Position numbers and translations under genes: made by a program. From contig JAJXWR010000001.1 of assembly GCA_021781515.1 (NCBI GenBank), forward strand, positions 26,283-90,282: a stretch of 64,000 bases of DNA, in the 5' to 3' direction. Source of the stretch: Pseudomonadota bacterium (GTDB lineage Bacteria; Pseudomonadota; Gammaproteobacteria; Pseudomonadales; Moraxellaceae). The notes below the pieces were generated by a model, which was not told where the DNA came from, made no database searches, and saw nothing but the letters and a program-made list of their open reading frames with translations. Below are positions 1 through 11,495 of the stretch, in pieces (position 1 is the first letter of the stretch; each line of letters opens with the position of its first letter).

Positions 1-80
1 CGGCTGGTATTGGGTGTTTCCTCTGTAAAAAGAGATGTTCGTAAATAATGTTGAATAATGTTGAATAGGGTTTATGAATA

Positions 81-617
81 ATGGCCAGACTGAGAGAAGT
101 CTATAAAAATGAGATTGCAGCCCGCTTAAAGCAGGAGCTGAATCTTGAAAATGTGATGGAAGTACCGCGTATTACTAAAATCACACTGAATATGGGAGTG
201 GGCAGTGCCGCCCAGGATCGTAAAATGATCGATGGCGCTGTGGCCGATATGCAGCTTATTTCTGGCCAGAAACCCGTGGTGACGCTGGCGCGTAAATCAA
301 TCGCCGGATTTAAGATTCGCGAAGGCTGGCCGATTGGCTGCAAAGTGACCATGCGCGGCGACCGCATGTATGAATTTCTTGACCGTTTGATCAATATGGC
401 AATTCCGCGAATTCGCGATTTTCGTGGTTTCAGCGCAAAAGCCTTTGACGGACGAGGTAATTACAGTCTAGGTTTGAAAGAACAGATTGTATTTCCTGAA
501 ATTGATTATGACAAAATTGATCGTGAGCGTGGGATGGACGTGACCATTACTACGACCGCTCGTACTGATGAAGAAGGTCGTGCTTTGCTGCGTGCCTTTA
601 ATTTCCCTTTTAAGTGA
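81..617 (+). CDS. rplE: 50S ribosomal protein L5
   Basis: ORF translation matches L5; spc operon context. Confidence 0.98.
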   Translation: MARLREVYKNEIAARLKQELNLENVMEVPRITKITLNMGVGSAAQDRKMIDGAVADMQLISGQKPVVTLARKSIAGFKIREGWPIGCKVTMRGDRMYEFLDRLINMAIPRIRDFRGFSAKAFDGRGNYSLGLKEQIVFPEIDYDKIDRERGMDVTITTTARTDEEGRALLRAFNFPFK

Positions 618-626
618 GAATTTGTC

Positions 627-932
627 ATGGCTAAACTGAGCATGAAAAACCGTGAACTGAAGCGGCAGAAAACCGTGGCAAAATTCGCCGACAAACGGGA
701 AGCGCTAAAGAAAGTAATTAGCAGTTCTAAATCCACAGATGAAGAGAAGTGGGCAGCGATGTTGAAATTGCAGTCTTTGCCACGCAATGCCAATCCGGTG
801 CGTTTACGCAATCGTTGTGGAATTACCGGCAGACCGCATGGGTATTTCCGTAAATTTGGTCTGGGTCGTAACAAATTACGTGAGGCCGTCATGAATGGTG
901 ATGTGCCTGGCGTCGTTAAGGCCAGTTGGTGA
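627..932 (+). CDS. rpsN: 30S ribosomal protein S14
   Basis: Translation typical of S14 ([20 protein letters not shown]). Confidence 0.98.
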   Translation: MAKLSMKNRELKRQKTVAKFADKREALKKVISSSKSTDEEKWAAMLKLQSLPRNANPVRLRNRCGITGRPHGYFRKFGLGRNKLREAVMNGDVPGVVKASW

Positions 933-942
933 GGTAAGAAAA

Positions 943-1338
943 ATGAGCATGCAAGATACAGTAGCGGATATGCTGACCCGCATCAGAAATGCCCAGCAGA
1001 CAAGAAAAGAACAGGTTTCCATGCCTTCTTCCAAGTTGAAGAAGTCCATCGCCGAATTATTGAAGACAGAAGGCTACATTGCCGGCTATGCGGTAGATGG
1101 CGAAGAAAACAAGCCGCAATTGACACTGGATCTCAAGTATTTTGAGGGTAAACCTGTCATTGAGGAAATTCATCGCATCAGTCGTCCGGGACTTCGGGTT
1201 TATCGCAGCAAAGATAAACTGCCGCGGATGAAACAAGGGCTGGGGATTGCCGTCGTTTCTACCAGTAAGGGGATTATGACAGATCGTGCAGCTCGAAAAG
1301 CCAACATGGGTGGTGAAGTGATCTGTGTGGTTGCCTAA
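943..1338 (+). CDS. rpsH: 30S ribosomal protein S8
   Basis: [18 protein letters not shown] start at ATG 943 inside the longer ORF. Confidence 0.98.
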   Translation: MSMQDTVADMLTRIRNAQQTRKEQVSMPSSKLKKSIAELLKTEGYIAGYAVDGEENKPQLTLDLKYFEGKPVIEEIHRISRPGLRVYRSKDKLPRMKQGLGIAVVSTSKGIMTDRAARKANMGGEVICVVA

Positions 1339-1353
1339 GGGAAGGAGTAGGTC

Positions 1354-1887
1354 ATGTCGCGAGTAGCAAAAAATCCGATCACCTTGCCCAAGGGTGTAGA
1401 ATTTCAAAGAGATGGTTCCGTAGTTCAGATTAAAGGAACCAAGGGCACGCTGAGTCAGGTGATTAATCCCCTCGTTCAGGTATCGCTGGAAGATGGAACT
1501 GTGGTTGTAAAACCAATAATGGAATCGGTTGAATCCTGGATGCACGCCGGCACGGTGCGCGCCAATATCAATAACATGATTGTTGGGGTGACCCAGGGTT
1601 TTGAAAAGCGTTTGCAACTGGTAGGCGTGGGTTATAAAGCGCAGGCCAAGGGCAAAGTGTTGAACCTTGCCTTAGGTTATTCACACCCGGTGGATCATGA
1701 ATTGCCTGAAGGTGTGACTGCAGAGACACCTACGCCGACAGAGATTATTCTCAAGTCCGCCAATAAGCAGTTGTTGGGTCAGGTAGCGGCGAATGTGCGC
1801 GGTTATCGTCCGCCGGAACCTTATAAAGGCAAAGGTGTTAAATATTCCACTGAAACCGTGTTGCGCAAAGAAGCTAAAAAGAAATAA
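1354..1887 (+). CDS. rplF: 50S ribosomal protein L6
   Basis: L6 sequence and operon order. Confidence 0.98.
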   Translation: MSRVAKNPITLPKGVEFQRDGSVVQIKGTKGTLSQVINPLVQVSLEDGTVVVKPIMESVESWMHAGTVRANINNMIVGVTQGFEKRLQLVGVGYKAQAKGKVLNLALGYSHPVDHELPEGVTAETPTPTEIILKSANKQLLGQVAANVRGYRPPEPYKGKGVKYSTETVLRKEAKKK

Positions 1888-2056
1888 AAGTTAGAAAGAA
1901 ATAAACGAACGATACAGCAATCTGCGATCTGACGAGCGACTGCGCTGCAGTAGGCAGAGCAACGAACTAGTCAAAAGAGTGTCAGATTGCAGAAACTGAA
2001 ATTGCAATAAGTTGCAGTGTACAGATTTAAAATGATTCACACAGGAGACTGGAGTC

Positions 2057-2407
2057 ATGCACGTTAAAAAAGAAGCACGTTTACGTCGTGCACGGTCGGG
2101 GCGTTTACGCATTCGTCAGTTGGGTGCGGTTCGCTTATGTATTCATCGGACTCCGCAGCATATTTACGCACAGATCATTGCCGGTGACGGGGATGCAGTC
2201 ATTGCGGCCGCATCAACGGTAGAAAAGGTACTGCGTCAAGGGGGCACAGGCAATAAAGAAGCTGCAGCCAAAGTGGGATCGCTGATTGCTGAGCGGGCGC
2301 TCGCAGCGGGTGTGACGGCAGTGGCTTTTGATCGTTCTGGTTTTAAGTATCATGGTCGTGTCAAAGCATTGGCAGATGCAGCACGCGAAGCAGGTCTGGA
2401 ATTTTAA
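2057..2407 (+). CDS. rplR: 50S ribosomal protein L18
   Basis: [13 protein letters not shown] motif; operon order. Confidence 0.98.
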   Translation: MHVKKEARLRRARSGRLRIRQLGAVRLCIHRTPQHIYAQIIAGDGDAVIAAASTVEKVLRQGGTGNKEAAAKVGSLIAERALAAGVTAVAFDRSGFKYHGRVKALADAAREAGLEF

Positions 2408-2416
2408 GAGGGCGTC

Positions 2417-2920
2417 ATGGCAAAGGCAGAACAGCAGCAGGCTGAAGGGTATATTGAAAAGCTGGTAGAAGTGAACCGGGTCGCCAAGGTAGTGAAAGGT
2501 GGTCGTATATTCTCGTTTACGGCACTGACCGTGGTTGGTGATGGCAATGGCAAGGTTGGTTTTGGACGGGGTAAGGCGCGAGAAGTGCCGGCTGCCATTC
2601 AAAAAGCGCTGGAATCAGCACGCAGAAACATGATTGCCGTTGATCTTAAGGGCACGACGTTGCAGCATCCAGTGACGGGAAGGCATGGAGCATCGCATGT
2701 GTATATGCAACCGGCTTCAGAAGGAACTGGGGTTATTGCTGGTGGGGCGATGCGTGCTGTTCTCGAAGTGGCAGGGATCAAGAACGTGCTGGCGAAATGT
2801 TATGGCTCGACTAATGCCTGTAACGTGGTACATGCCACTTTCAATGGCTTGAAGACCATGACCTCTATTGAAAAAATTGCAGAAAAACGCGGCTTGAGCG
2901 TTGCTGAAATTCTGGGGTAA
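2417..2920 (+). CDS. rpsE: 30S ribosomal protein S5
   Basis: S5 sequence. Confidence 0.98.
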   Translation: MAKAEQQQAEGYIEKLVEVNRVAKVVKGGRIFSFTALTVVGDGNGKVGFGRGKAREVPAAIQKALESARRNMIAVDLKGTTLQHPVTGRHGASHVYMQPASEGTGVIAGGAMRAVLEVAGIKNVLAKCYGSTNACNVVHATFNGLKTMTSIEKIAEKRGLSVAEILG

Positions 2921-2923
2921 ATC

Positions 2924-3109
2924 ATGACTGAACAAAAAAAAGTACGTCTGACTCAAATCAAGAGCCGGGCGCACCGCTTGCAAAAACACAAGGCAACGCT
3001 GGATGGATTGGGATTAAGGCGTATTGGTCACACTGTAGAATTGCTTGATACCCCAGAGGTTCGCGGCATGATCAACAGTGTGCATTTCCTCATCCGTGTG
3101 GAGAATTAA
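2924..3109 (+). CDS. rpmD: 50S ribosomal protein L30
   Basis: Short L30 ORF, operon order. Confidence 0.96.
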   Translation: MTEQKKVRLTQIKSRAHRLQKHKATLDGLGLRRIGHTVELLDTPEVRGMINSVHFLIRVEN

Positions 3110-3110
3110 C

Positions 3111-3548
3111 ATGCGTCTTAATGAGTTGAGTCCTGCTGAAGGCTCGAAGAAAGCTGCACGTCGTGTAGGGCGTGGTATTGGTTCAGGCTTGGGGAAAACC
3201 GGGGGTAAAGGCGTCAAGGGCCAAACCTCGCGTGGCAAAGGGAAAGTCAGAGCTGGCTTTGAAGGCGGTCAGATGCCCATTTACCGGCGTTTGCCAAAAT
3301 TTGGTTTCACCTCCCTGCTGTCGCAGCAAACAGCTGAAGTGCGCTTGAGCGAACTGGCAAAAGTTGAAGGTGAAGCGGTAACGCTGGACACCTTGAAAGC
3401 GGCAGGTGTGGTTGTTAAAAGCATGAGAAGAGCCAAAATTGTGCTTTCAGGAAAAATTGACCGGGTCTATAAAATTTCAGGGGTAATGATCAGCGCTGGA
3501 GCACGGACGGCGGTTGAGGCTGCAGGTGGGCAGGTGGTTGAGGGGTAA
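3111..3548 (+). CDS. rplO: 50S ribosomal protein L15
   Basis: [34 protein letters not shown] at 3111. Confidence 0.98.
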   Translation: MRLNELSPAEGSKKAARRVGRGIGSGLGKTGGKGVKGQTSRGKGKVRAGFEGGQMPIYRRLPKFGFTSLLSQQTAEVRLSELAKVEGEAVTLDTLKAAGVVVKSMRRAKIVLSGKIDRVYKISGVMISAGARTAVEAAGGQVVEG

Positions 3549-3551
3549 GCG

Positions 3552-4895
3552 ATGAGTCGTTTAGAGACAGCGACCAAAAGGATTCAAAGTCCGAGCATGA
3601 AGGCCGGTTTGTCTGAACTGACAAGCCGGATCACCTTTTTGCTGATTGCTTTGCTGGTTTTTCGCTTGGGAACCCATATTCCGGTTCCGGGCATAAATCC
3701 GGAACGTCTGGCGCACATGTTTGAACAAAACAAAGATACGATTTTGTCGATGTTCAATATGTTCTCAGGCGGGGCGCTGCAACGAATGAGTATTCTGGCT
3801 TTAGGGATCATGCCTTATATCTCTGCGTCGATTATTGTGCAGTTAATGACCACGATCGTTCCGGAACTGGAAGCGATCAAAAAAGAAGGTGAGGCTGGTC
3901 GAAGGAAGATTAATCAGTACACTCGGCTTGGTACCGTAGGTCTGGCTTTGGTGCAGGCAGTAGGCATGTGTGCGGGTTTAGTAAGTCAGGGGATCACCAT
4001 GACCAGTGGTGCTACATTTTTCCTGCCGGCTGTAGTCAGTCTGGTTGCAGGTACGATGTTTCTCATGTGGTTAGGGGAACAGATTACAGAACGTGGCGTG
4101 GGTAACGGGATTTCCATGTTGATTTTTGCCGGTATCGTGGCAGGTCTTCCTGCGGCAATTGGACGTTCCCTAGAATCCGCTCGCCAAGGAGACATGAGTC
4201 CGCTGGTGTTGATTTTGCTGACCTTGCTGGCGGGTGGAGTGATCTTTGCAGTGGTCTTCATGGAGAGGGCTCAGCGTAAAATCACAGTAAATCATGCTAA
4301 ACGGCAGACCGGCAGAAAAGTTTATGCGGCACAACAGAGTCATTTGCCGCTGAAGATCAATATGTCTGGTGTGATACCCGCCATATTTGCCAGTTCGCTG
4401 TTATTGTTCCCGGCCAGTCTGGCGACGTGGTTTGCTCATTCAACACATCCGAATGCGATTCAACGGGTGTTGACTGACGTGTCGCTGGCGTTGTCACCTG
4501 GTCAACCGCTGTATCTGATTCTCTTTGCAATTTTGATTATGTTTTTCTGCTTCTTTTATACGGCATTAATGTTTAACCCTAAAGAAGTGGCTGATAACCT
4601 GAAAAAAAGTGGAGCGATTATTCCAGGCTTTCGCCCAGGTGAACAGACAACCCGTTACATTGATACAGTCATTGGCCGACTGACGTTGATTGGTGCATTA
4701 TATATGATCGCCGTCTGTCTGTTACCGATGATTCTGCAAATCAGCTTTCATGCGCCCTTCAGTTTTGGAGGCACATCATTGTTGATTGTGGTCGTGGTGG
4801 TGATGGATTTTATGGCACAGGTTCAGTCGCATTTGATGTCGCATCAATACGACACCTTGCTTAAAAAAGCCAATTTGAAAAATTATGGCAATTAA
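3552..4895 (+). CDS. secY: Preprotein translocase subunit SecY
   Basis: SecY sequence with multiple TM segments. Confidence 0.98.
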   Translation: MSRLETATKRIQSPSMKAGLSELTSRITFLLIALLVFRLGTHIPVPGINPERLAHMFEQNKDTILSMFNMFSGGALQRMSILALGIMPYISASIIVQLMTTIVPELEAIKKEGEAGRRKINQYTRLGTVGLALVQAVGMCAGLVSQGITMTSGATFFLPAVVSLVAGTMFLMWLGEQITERGVGNGISMLIFAGIVAGLPAAIGRSLESARQGDMSPLVLILLTLLAGGVIFAVVFMERAQRKITVNHAKRQTGRKVYAAQQSHLPLKINMSGVIPAIFASSLLLFPASLATWFAHSTHPNAIQRVLTDVSLALSPGQPLYLILFAILIMFFCFFYTALMFNPKEVADNLKKSGAIIPGFRPGEQTTRYIDTVIGRLTLIGALYMIAVCLLPMILQISFHAPFSFGGTSLLIVVVVVMDFMAQVQSHLMSHQYDTLLKKANLKNYGN

Positions 4896-4925
4896 CTGGT
4901 TTTGTGTTTGTCAGGAGTTGACGAA

Positions 4926-5042
4926 GTGAAAGTACAGGCATCGGTAAAAAAAATCTGTGCATCGTGCAAAATTGTGCGACGTAATGGAGTAGTGCGGGTA
5001 ATTTGTAGTTCGGAGCCGCGCCATAAACAACGGCAAGGTTGA
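4926..5042 (+). CDS. rpmJ: 50S ribosomal protein L36 (GTG start)
   Basis: Manual translation [38 protein letters not shown]; not in the supplied ORF track; lies between secY and rpsM. Confidence 0.95.
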   Translation: MKVQASVKKICASCKIVRRNGVVRVICSSEPRHKQRQG

Positions 5043-5127
5043 TTGGGCTTGATTTTTTTATGATCTAACGCTAGAATCCAGCGCTTTTCGCACTTGGCGT
5101 TATTCGAATGAAGTGGAGAGTAGGTGA

Positions 5128-5484
5128 ATGGCTCGTATAGCCGGTGTAAATATTCCTGATAACAAACATGTGGTCATTTCCCTGACCTATATTTTTGGTA
5201 TTGGCCGTCCGACATCATATGAAATTTTAGCCAAGGTAGGGGTTGTTCCCTCGACACGGGTTAAAGATTTGAATGATGTGCAATTAGATGCGATTCGTGC
5301 GGAAGTGGCAAAGATTTCTACGGAAGGTGATTTGCGGCGCGAAGTGATGATGAACATCAAACGTTTGATGGATCTGGGTTGCTATCGTGGCCTGAGACAT
5401 CGGCGTGGGCTGCCGGTACGCGGACAACGTACCAAGACAAATGCGCGTACTCGTAAAGGTCCGCGTAAAGCGATCAAAAAATAA
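5128..5484 (+). CDS. rpsM: 30S ribosomal protein S13
   Basis: S13 sequence. Confidence 0.98.
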   Translation: MARIAGVNIPDNKHVVISLTYIFGIGRPTSYEILAKVGVVPSTRVKDLNDVQLDAIRAEVAKISTEGDLRREVMMNIKRLMDLGCYRGLRHRRGLPVRGQRTKTNARTRKGPRKAIKK

Positions 5485-5503
5485 TTGAACTGAGATAGAT
5501 GTT

Positions 5504-5890
5504 ATGGCAAAAGATACCCGAGTTCGTAAGAAAATCACCCGGACAGTTTCGGATGGTATTGCGCATATTCATGCATCCTTTAACAACACCATTGTGACGA
5601 TTACTGATCGTCAGGGGAATGCTCTGAGCTGGGCAACTTCCGGTGGTTCGGGCTTTCGCGGCTCGCGCAAATCTACGCCATTCGCAGCGCAGGTAGCGGC
5701 GGAAACTGCAGGTAAAGCAGCACAAGAATATGGTCTGAAAAATCTTGACGTGATGGTGAAAGGTCCAGGCCCTGGTCGTGAATCTGCTGTACGTGCCTTG
5801 AATTCCGTAGGGTACAAAATCAGCAGCATAACCGATGTGACGCCAATTCCGCATAACGGTTGCCGTCCCCCCAAAAAACGTCGTGTGTAA
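5504..5890 (+). CDS. rpsK: 30S ribosomal protein S11
   Basis: S11 sequence. Confidence 0.98.
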   Translation: MAKDTRVRKKITRTVSDGIAHIHASFNNTIVTITDRQGNALSWATSGGSGFRGSRKSTPFAAQVAAETAGKAAQEYGLKNLDVMVKGPGPGRESAVRALNSVGYKISSITDVTPIPHNGCRPPKKRRV

Positions 5891-5908
5891 ATTGAGGTTT
5901 GACAGATT

Positions 5909-6538
5909 ATGGCTCGTTATTTAGGACCCAAGTGTAAACTGGCGCGGCGTGAAGGAACAGATCTGTTTCTTAAAAGTGGCGTCAAGTCTTTTGAACAAAA
6001 ATGCCGAAACCGTGCGGATGTACCGCCGGGTCAGCATGGCCCCACCAAAAAAGGCCGTGCTTCGGATTATGCCCAACAGTTAAGAGAAAAACAGAAAGTT
6101 CGGCGTATATACGGAGTGCTCGAACGTCAGTTTGTAAATTATTACAAAGAAGCTGCACGTCAGCAGGGAGCGACTGGAGAGTGTCTGTTACAGTTACTCG
6201 AAGGACGTCTCGATAATGTTGTCTACCGTATGGGCTTTGGGGCAACGCGGGCAGAGGCGAGGCAACTGGTATCGCACCGGAGTGTGATGCTGAATGGCAG
6301 ACGCGTAAGTATTCCTAGTCATCAGGTTCGGCCTAATGATGTGATTAGCATCCATGAAAGTGCTAAAAGCCAAGCGCGGGTTAAGAGTGCCATTGAACTG
6401 GCGGCTCAAAAAGGAATGCCAGGCTGGGTGCAGGTCGATACGGCCAAAATGGAGGGAGTACTTAAATCATTGCCTGAACGTAGCGATCTGTATCAGGAAA
6501 TCAATGAAAATCTGATTGTCGAACTCTACTCTAAGTAA
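5909..6538 (+). CDS. rpsD: 30S ribosomal protein S4
   Basis: S4 sequence. Confidence 0.98.
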   Translation: MARYLGPKCKLARREGTDLFLKSGVKSFEQKCRNRADVPPGQHGPTKKGRASDYAQQLREKQKVRRIYGVLERQFVNYYKEAARQQGATGECLLQLLEGRLDNVVYRMGFGATRAEARQLVSHRSVMLNGRRVSIPSHQVRPNDVISIHESAKSQARVKSAIELAAQKGMPGWVQVDTAKMEGVLKSLPERSDLYQEINENLIVELYSK

Positions 6539-6557
6539 TTCTGATGTTGAGGTGGTT

Positions 6558-7565
6558 ATGTCGAGTGTTGCTGAGTTTTTGACTCCCCGATCGATACAGG
6601 TGCAAGCCGTGTCGTCGAGTCATGCAAAAGTGGTACTGGAACCGCTAGAGCGTGGATTTGGTCACACCTTGGGAAATGCCTTGCGGCGTATCCTATTATC
6701 CAGTATGCCCGGGGCTGCCGTCATTGAAGTTGAAATTCAAGGGGTAGATCACGAATATGGTGCCATTGAAGGTGTTCAGGAAGATGTTATTGATATTCTC
6801 CTGAATCTTAAAGGCTTGGCGCTGGTGATGCATGATCATTCTGAAGGCTATATTGAAATTCACAAGAAGGGCGCTGGCGTGGTGACTGCCGCAGATATCC
6901 AATGCCCGCACTTTGTTGAAGTCATTAACCCGGCGCATGAAATTGCTCACCTGGGGCAGCAGGGTGAATTAAACATGCGCATGAAGGTCAGTCGCGGTCG
7001 CGGTTTTGAGCCGGCTGATTTGCGCTTTGCAGAATCGGAAACCCGTCCCATTGGTCGCTTGCAACTGGATGCTTCTTATAGTCCGGTAAAGCGTGTGGCT
7101 TATGTGGTAGAAAGTGCACGTGTAGAGCAGCGTACAGATCTGGACAAGCTGGTGATTGATCTGGAAACCAATGGAACTATTGAGCCCGAAGAAGCAATTC
7201 GCCGGGCTGCAACGATCCTGCAGCAACAGATTGCGGTTTTTGTAGATTTGCAACGGGATAAGATGCCGGAGCCGATATCGGAACGTGAAGAAGTAGCGCC
7301 AATTTTATTACGCCCTGTCGATGATCTGGAGTTGACGGTACGTTCAGCCAATTGTTTGAAAGCTGAAAATATTTACTATATTGGTGATCTTGTACAACGT
7401 ACTGAAGTTGAATTGCTGAAAACTCCGAATCTGGGTAAAAAATCCCTTACTGAAATTAAAGATGTGCTAGCTTCAAAAGGATTGTCGCTGGGCATGAGAC
7501 TGGAAAACTGGCCTCCAGCCAGCTTGCGCACGGATGATCGCCTCAGTAGTTTTCGTAATCGTTAG
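6558..7565 (+). CDS. rpoA: RNA polymerase subunit alpha
   Basis: RpoA NTD and CTD sequence; ATG 6558. Confidence 0.98.
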   Translation: MSSVAEFLTPRSIQVQAVSSSHAKVVLEPLERGFGHTLGNALRRILLSSMPGAAVIEVEIQGVDHEYGAIEGVQEDVIDILLNLKGLALVMHDHSEGYIEIHKKGAGVVTAADIQCPHFVEVINPAHEIAHLGQQGELNMRMKVSRGRGFEPADLRFAESETRPIGRLQLDASYSPVKRVAYVVESARVEQRTDLDKLVIDLETNGTIEPEEAIRRAATILQQQIAVFVDLQRDKMPEPISEREEVAPILLRPVDDLELTVRSANCLKAENIYYIGDLVQRTEVELLKTPNLGKKSLTEIKDVLASKGLSLGMRLENWPPASLRTDDRLSSFRNR

Positions 7566-7742
7566 GGAAAACATAGGCTTGACGATTAGCTGGCGTGGTT
7601 AATCAGGCTTAGTTGGCAAGAGAATAAATTAGTGTGGAATGTTGTTGGGGGAATGTCGTCGGGTGATGGTCATCGGGTGATGGTCATCTGAACCCGATAT
7701 TAAGTTAATAATTGTTGATTGGTTTTTAAAGGCAGGCGGATC

Positions 7743-8105
7743 ATGCGTCATCGTAATAGTGGTGTGAAATTAGGGCGGAACAGTAGCCATCGGCATGCGA
7801 TGTTTCGTAATATGGCAGTGAGTTTATTTGAGCATGAGATCATCTGGACTACGTTGCCAAAAGCGAGGGAACTTCGTCGGGTGGCAGAGCCGTTGATTAC
7901 GTTGGCGAAGACAGATTCAGTGGCCAATCGTCGCTTGGCATTCTCGCGTACCCGCAGCGATGCTGCCGTTGGTAAGTTGTTTAAAGTGTTGGGGCCGCGT
8001 TATGTGCAGCGCCCTGGGGGATACCTGCGCATCATTAAAACGGAGCCTAGGAGTGGAGATAATGCGCCCATGGCCTATGTGGAACTGGTTGATCGTACTG
8101 TTTGA
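7743..8105 (+). CDS. rplQ: 50S ribosomal protein L17
   Basis: [24 protein letters not shown]. Confidence 0.98.
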   Translation: MRHRNSGVKLGRNSSHRHAMFRNMAVSLFEHEIIWTTLPKARELRRVAEPLITLAKTDSVANRRLAFSRTRSDAAVGKLFKVLGPRYVQRPGGYLRIIKTEPRSGDNAPMAYVELVDRTV

Positions 8106-8152
8106 AAGCGTCTCGATGTTTTAGTTTTAATTTTAGTTTTTTTATTTTTTAT

Positions 8153-8178
8153 AGGGATCCAGAACGGATCCCTTTTTT
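8153..8178 (+). terminator. Rho-independent terminator after rplQ
   Basis: agggatcc-agaac-ggatccct stem followed by a T run. Confidence 0.9.
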
Positions 8179-8353
8179 ACTTAAAAATTATTTGCCTCTA
8201 AAAAACATAATACTTAAAAACAAGGCGCTGAGCGAGCGTAAACCTGAATTTTGGCCTAGCATGTATAGGTGAATAAGGCGTAGAAGTGGATTTGTTGCCA
8301 AGTTTTATTGGTACGCTGCCTGGGTACACTTGAATGAGTGATTAGGGGGAGTT

Positions 8354-9295
8354 ATGAGCGGTTTATTGGAGACCGTGGATAAACGAACCCAGATGGTCGG
8401 TCAAAATCGTCTGGAGTTGCTGCTTTTTCGTTTAAATGGTGACCAGCAGTACGGCATCAACGTATTTAAGGTGCGTGAAGTTTTGCGTTGTCCAAAACTG
8501 ACTTCGCTACCCAAACGACATTCGGTGGTACGCGGAGTGGCGCATATTCGTGGCGGAACTATTCCGGTAATGGATATGTCGCTGGCGGTGGGTGGTCCCC
8601 CGATAGAAAATATAGATGACTGTTTTGTCATCATCACTGAATACAACATGAATATACAGGGGTTCATGGTACGTTCGGTGGAAAATATCATTAATACCAA
8701 TTGGGAAGATATACATCCACCACCCAAGGGGACTGGCAAGCAGAGCTATTTGACGGCGGTTACTCAGGTGGGTGACCGGTTGGTTGAGATTATTGATGTT
8801 GAAAAGATTCTCGCTGAAGTGTCTCCGATGCGGCATGAGGTGTCTGAAGGTATTGTTACTCAGGAAGTGATTAATGTCACCCAACAGCAGCAGTTGAATG
8901 TGCTGGTGGTGGATGATTCATCGGTGGCGCGCAAACAGGTCATTCGATGTCTCACTACAGTGGGTGTGCAGATTCATGAACTGAGTGATGGCATGCAGGC
9001 TATTCAGCATTTGCGTAAAATTGCGGATGAGGGTAAAGATGTTACCAAGGAATATATTCTGATTATTTCTGATATTGAGATGCCGGAAATGGATGGGTAT
9101 ACCCTGACCTCGGAAATTCGCAAGGATGAGCGGTTAAAAGGATTGTATGTGCTGTTGCATACCTCGCTCTCTGGTGTGTTTAATGAGGCACTGGTCAAGA
9201 AAGTAGGCGCTAATGACTTTCTTGCTAAATTCCGTCCGGATGATCTGGCGGCGAAGGTCTCTGAGCGGGTTCGAGTGTCTGTGCTGCCTAGATGA
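8354..9295 (+). CDS. cheV: Chemotaxis protein CheV (CheW domain plus receiver)
   Basis: N-terminal CheW-like domain, C-terminal REC (LVVDDSSVARKQ, IISDIEMPEMDGY). Confidence 0.93.
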   Translation: MSGLLETVDKRTQMVGQNRLELLLFRLNGDQQYGINVFKVREVLRCPKLTSLPKRHSVVRGVAHIRGGTIPVMDMSLAVGGPPIENIDDCFVIITEYNMNIQGFMVRSVENIINTNWEDIHPPPKGTGKQSYLTAVTQVGDRLVEIIDVEKILAEVSPMRHEVSEGIVTQEVINVTQQQQLNVLVVDDSSVARKQVIRCLTTVGVQIHELSDGMQAIQHLRKIADEGKDVTKEYILIISDIEMPEMDGYTLTSEIRKDERLKGLYVLLHTSLSGVFNEALVKKVGANDFLAKFRPDDLAAKVSERVRVSVLPR

Positions 9296-9361
9296 GTATA
9301 GGGCATGGTATTAGTGTGTTGGCATGCATCAGTTGCATACAAATCTTTGATGGTCGCCTTT

Positions 9362-9387
9362 AAAAAGGAAGTATTTACTTCCTTTTT
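9362..9387 (+). terminator. Rho-independent terminator after cheV
   Basis: aaaaaggaagta-tt-tacttccttttt hairpin. Confidence 0.85.
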
Positions 9388-9540
9388 AATTTCCCTTTTG
9401 ACGGTACAATTGCGGCAAGGATCTTCCAATTTACTGCCTGCTGCTGTAGAATGCGTGGCTTTCTGAAAGCCAAACTCGGGGTATTCCGGTTTTTTGCTTT
9501 TTTGTGATCGATAATTTACTTTAATTGAGGTACTAGGTTC

Positions 9541-9780
9541 ATGGTAACCATTCGTCTGGCTCGTGGCGGCGCCAAAAAAAGACCTTTTTATCATTTGGTG
9601 GTCACCGATAGTCGTAACGCTCGTGATGGACGTTTTATTGAACGGCTCGGCTTCTTCAATCCCATTGCAGCAGGTGCTGAAGAGCGTTTGCGTATCAATC
9701 AGGAACGCCTGAAATACTGGGTGAGTCATGGGGCTCAGCCTTCAGAACGGGTAGCGCACCTGATACTTGAAGCTCAATGA
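9541..9780 (+). CDS. rpsP: 30S ribosomal protein S16
   Basis: [31 protein letters not shown]. Confidence 0.98.
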   Translation: MVTIRLARGGAKKRPFYHLVVTDSRNARDGRFIERLGFFNPIAAGAEERLRINQERLKYWVSHGAQPSERVAHLILEAQ

Positions 9781-9887
9781 GCGGATCATGGTTATTTGCT
9801 TTTTGGCAACCACAGGGTGTTAATACCAGGGTGGAAGGCGATAAAAAGTAAATTGAAGGTTTTGTTGGTTGTCTATAGAGAGTTGTT

Positions 9888-10427
9888 GTGGATAAAATTC
9901 TTGAACCGTCTGTTGACTGGTTGTGTGCAGGTCGTGTGGGTGCGGCACATGGCATCAAGGGTATGTTCTGGATACATTCACTGACCGATCCTTATGATAA
10001 TATTTTCAACTATGAGCCTTGGCAGTTGTGTCTGGGGTCTGAACAACTGCCAGTAAAAGTTGAAACATGGCGGCAACAATCTAAAGGATGGGTCGTTAAA
10101 CTGCTGGGTTTTGATGATCGTAATGCCATAGAGGCCTGGGTCGGTGCGGACATTCTTATCCGGCGCGAGGTGATGCGTCAGGCACTGCAGGGTGAATCTT
10201 TATGGTCTGATCTTAAAGGAATGCGGGTGTGTACGTTGCAGGGTCAGGATTATGGTGTGGTTTCGGCGTTGATGGAAACCGGTGCTAACGATGTGCTGAT
10301 CGTACAAGGAGACGCCCGTAGTGTTGATCAAAGAGAACATCTGGTGCCGTGGATAGTTCCTCAGGTCATCTGCAATGTTGACTCGGTGACTGGTAAAATT
10401 GTAGTGGATTGGGATTTTGATTTTTAA
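9888..10427 (+). CDS. rimM: Ribosome maturation factor RimM
   Basis: RimM sequence; rpsP-rimM-trmD-rplS order. Confidence 0.95.
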   Translation: MDKILEPSVDWLCAGRVGAAHGIKGMFWIHSLTDPYDNIFNYEPWQLCLGSEQLPVKVETWRQQSKGWVVKLLGFDDRNAIEAWVGADILIRREVMRQALQGESLWSDLKGMRVCTLQGQDYGVVSALMETGANDVLIVQGDARSVDQREHLVPWIVPQVICNVDSVTGKIVVDWDFDF

Positions 10428-10459
10428 ATCTGATTCATGAATGGTTGAAAGGCAAAATC

Positions 10460-11221
10460 ATGTGGTTGGGCGTTGTCTCTGTATTCCCGGAAATGTTCAG
10501 TGCATTGACCGGGTTTGGGGTAACCGGGCGAGCGTTCAGGCAACAGCAGCTATCCCTGCACTGTTTTAATCCTCGGGATTATGGGGAGTCTGTCTCTCGA
10601 CGGGTTGATGACCGTCCCTATGGCGGGGGGCCTGGAATGGTTATGCAGATTGACCCCTTAAGAAAATGTATTCAGGCGGCTCGGCAGCAGGCGGTTGATG
10701 CGGGTTTTATTGATGTACCGGTGCATGGTTTGAGTCCGCAGGGGCAACCGGTAAAACAGGCGGCCATTCAGGAATTGGCTACATTGCCCGCTATTATTTT
10801 TTTGTGCGGACGTTACGAAGGTATTGATGAACGTTTGCTGCAATTGGAAGTGGATCAGGAATGGTCGGTGGGCGATTTTGTAGTTTCAGGTGGTGAATTG
10901 CCGGCCATGATGTTGATGGATGCCTTGATACGCTTGCAACCTGGGGTCTTGGGTTGTGGGCTCTCGGCAGCGCAGGACTCGTTTGCTGGTGAAGGCTTGC
11001 TGGATTGCCCGCATTATACGCGGCCCCCGGTGTATGCGGGACAGTCGGTTCCTGAGGTGTTGCTGTCGGGCGACCATCAGGCGATTGCTGACTGGCGTTA
11101 TCAGCAGCAATTGCAAAGAACGGCTGAGCGGCGACCTGATTTATGGCAGCAATGGTTGCTACGTGCATCAGACAAGGTCAGAATAAAATATTCTGGAGAG
11201 AATATTGCTGGGAACGAATAG
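10460..11221 (+). CDS. trmD: tRNA (guanine37-N1)-methyltransferase
   Basis: MWLGVVSVFPEMF..RPYGGGPGMVM..CGRYEGIDERL. Confidence 0.97.
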   Translation: MWLGVVSVFPEMFSALTGFGVTGRAFRQQQLSLHCFNPRDYGESVSRRVDDRPYGGGPGMVMQIDPLRKCIQAARQQAVDAGFIDVPVHGLSPQGQPVKQAAIQELATLPAIIFLCGRYEGIDERLLQLEVDQEWSVGDFVVSGGELPAMMLMDALIRLQPGVLGCGLSAAQDSFAGEGLLDCPHYTRPPVYAGQSVPEVLLSGDHQAIADWRYQQQLQRTAERRPDLWQQWLLRASDKVRIKYSGENIAGNE

Positions 11222-11248
11222 TGTGATTTAGCCGTTTGTGCGTTGTAC

Positions 11249-11284
11249 CTTGTAATTGCTCTTGTAATTGCTCTTGTAATTGCT
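11249..11284. repeat. Tandem repeat, 3 x 12 bp (cttgtaattgct)
   Basis: Three exact copies in the trmD-rplS spacer. Confidence 0.97.
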
Positions 11285-11495
11285 AAGGATACTAGGCGCA
11301 AACTGCCGGGTTTCAGTATCGTGCTGAAGTGCTGCACAGGACGTGCGATGAGTAGGCAACACTATGTTATCACCGCTACTTTGGTGGATGACGATATGAG
11401 ACATGGCATTTAAAAAGTACAGACAGTAACTGTCTGTCAACAACCAGTGCTGTATGCGACTATTAGCCTCTGCAGCCGATTTGAGGAGTGTGATT

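Noticed and set aside
1-48. Possible C-terminus of rplX (reads RLVLGVSSVKRDVRK*)
   Set aside because: Position fits L24, but these 15 residues do not clearly match L24, and the window truncates the gene.
8310-8345. Sigma-28-like site upstream of cheV (ccaagttt ... gcctgggt)
   Set aside because: Spacer is 12 rather than 11 and the -10 half matches poorly.
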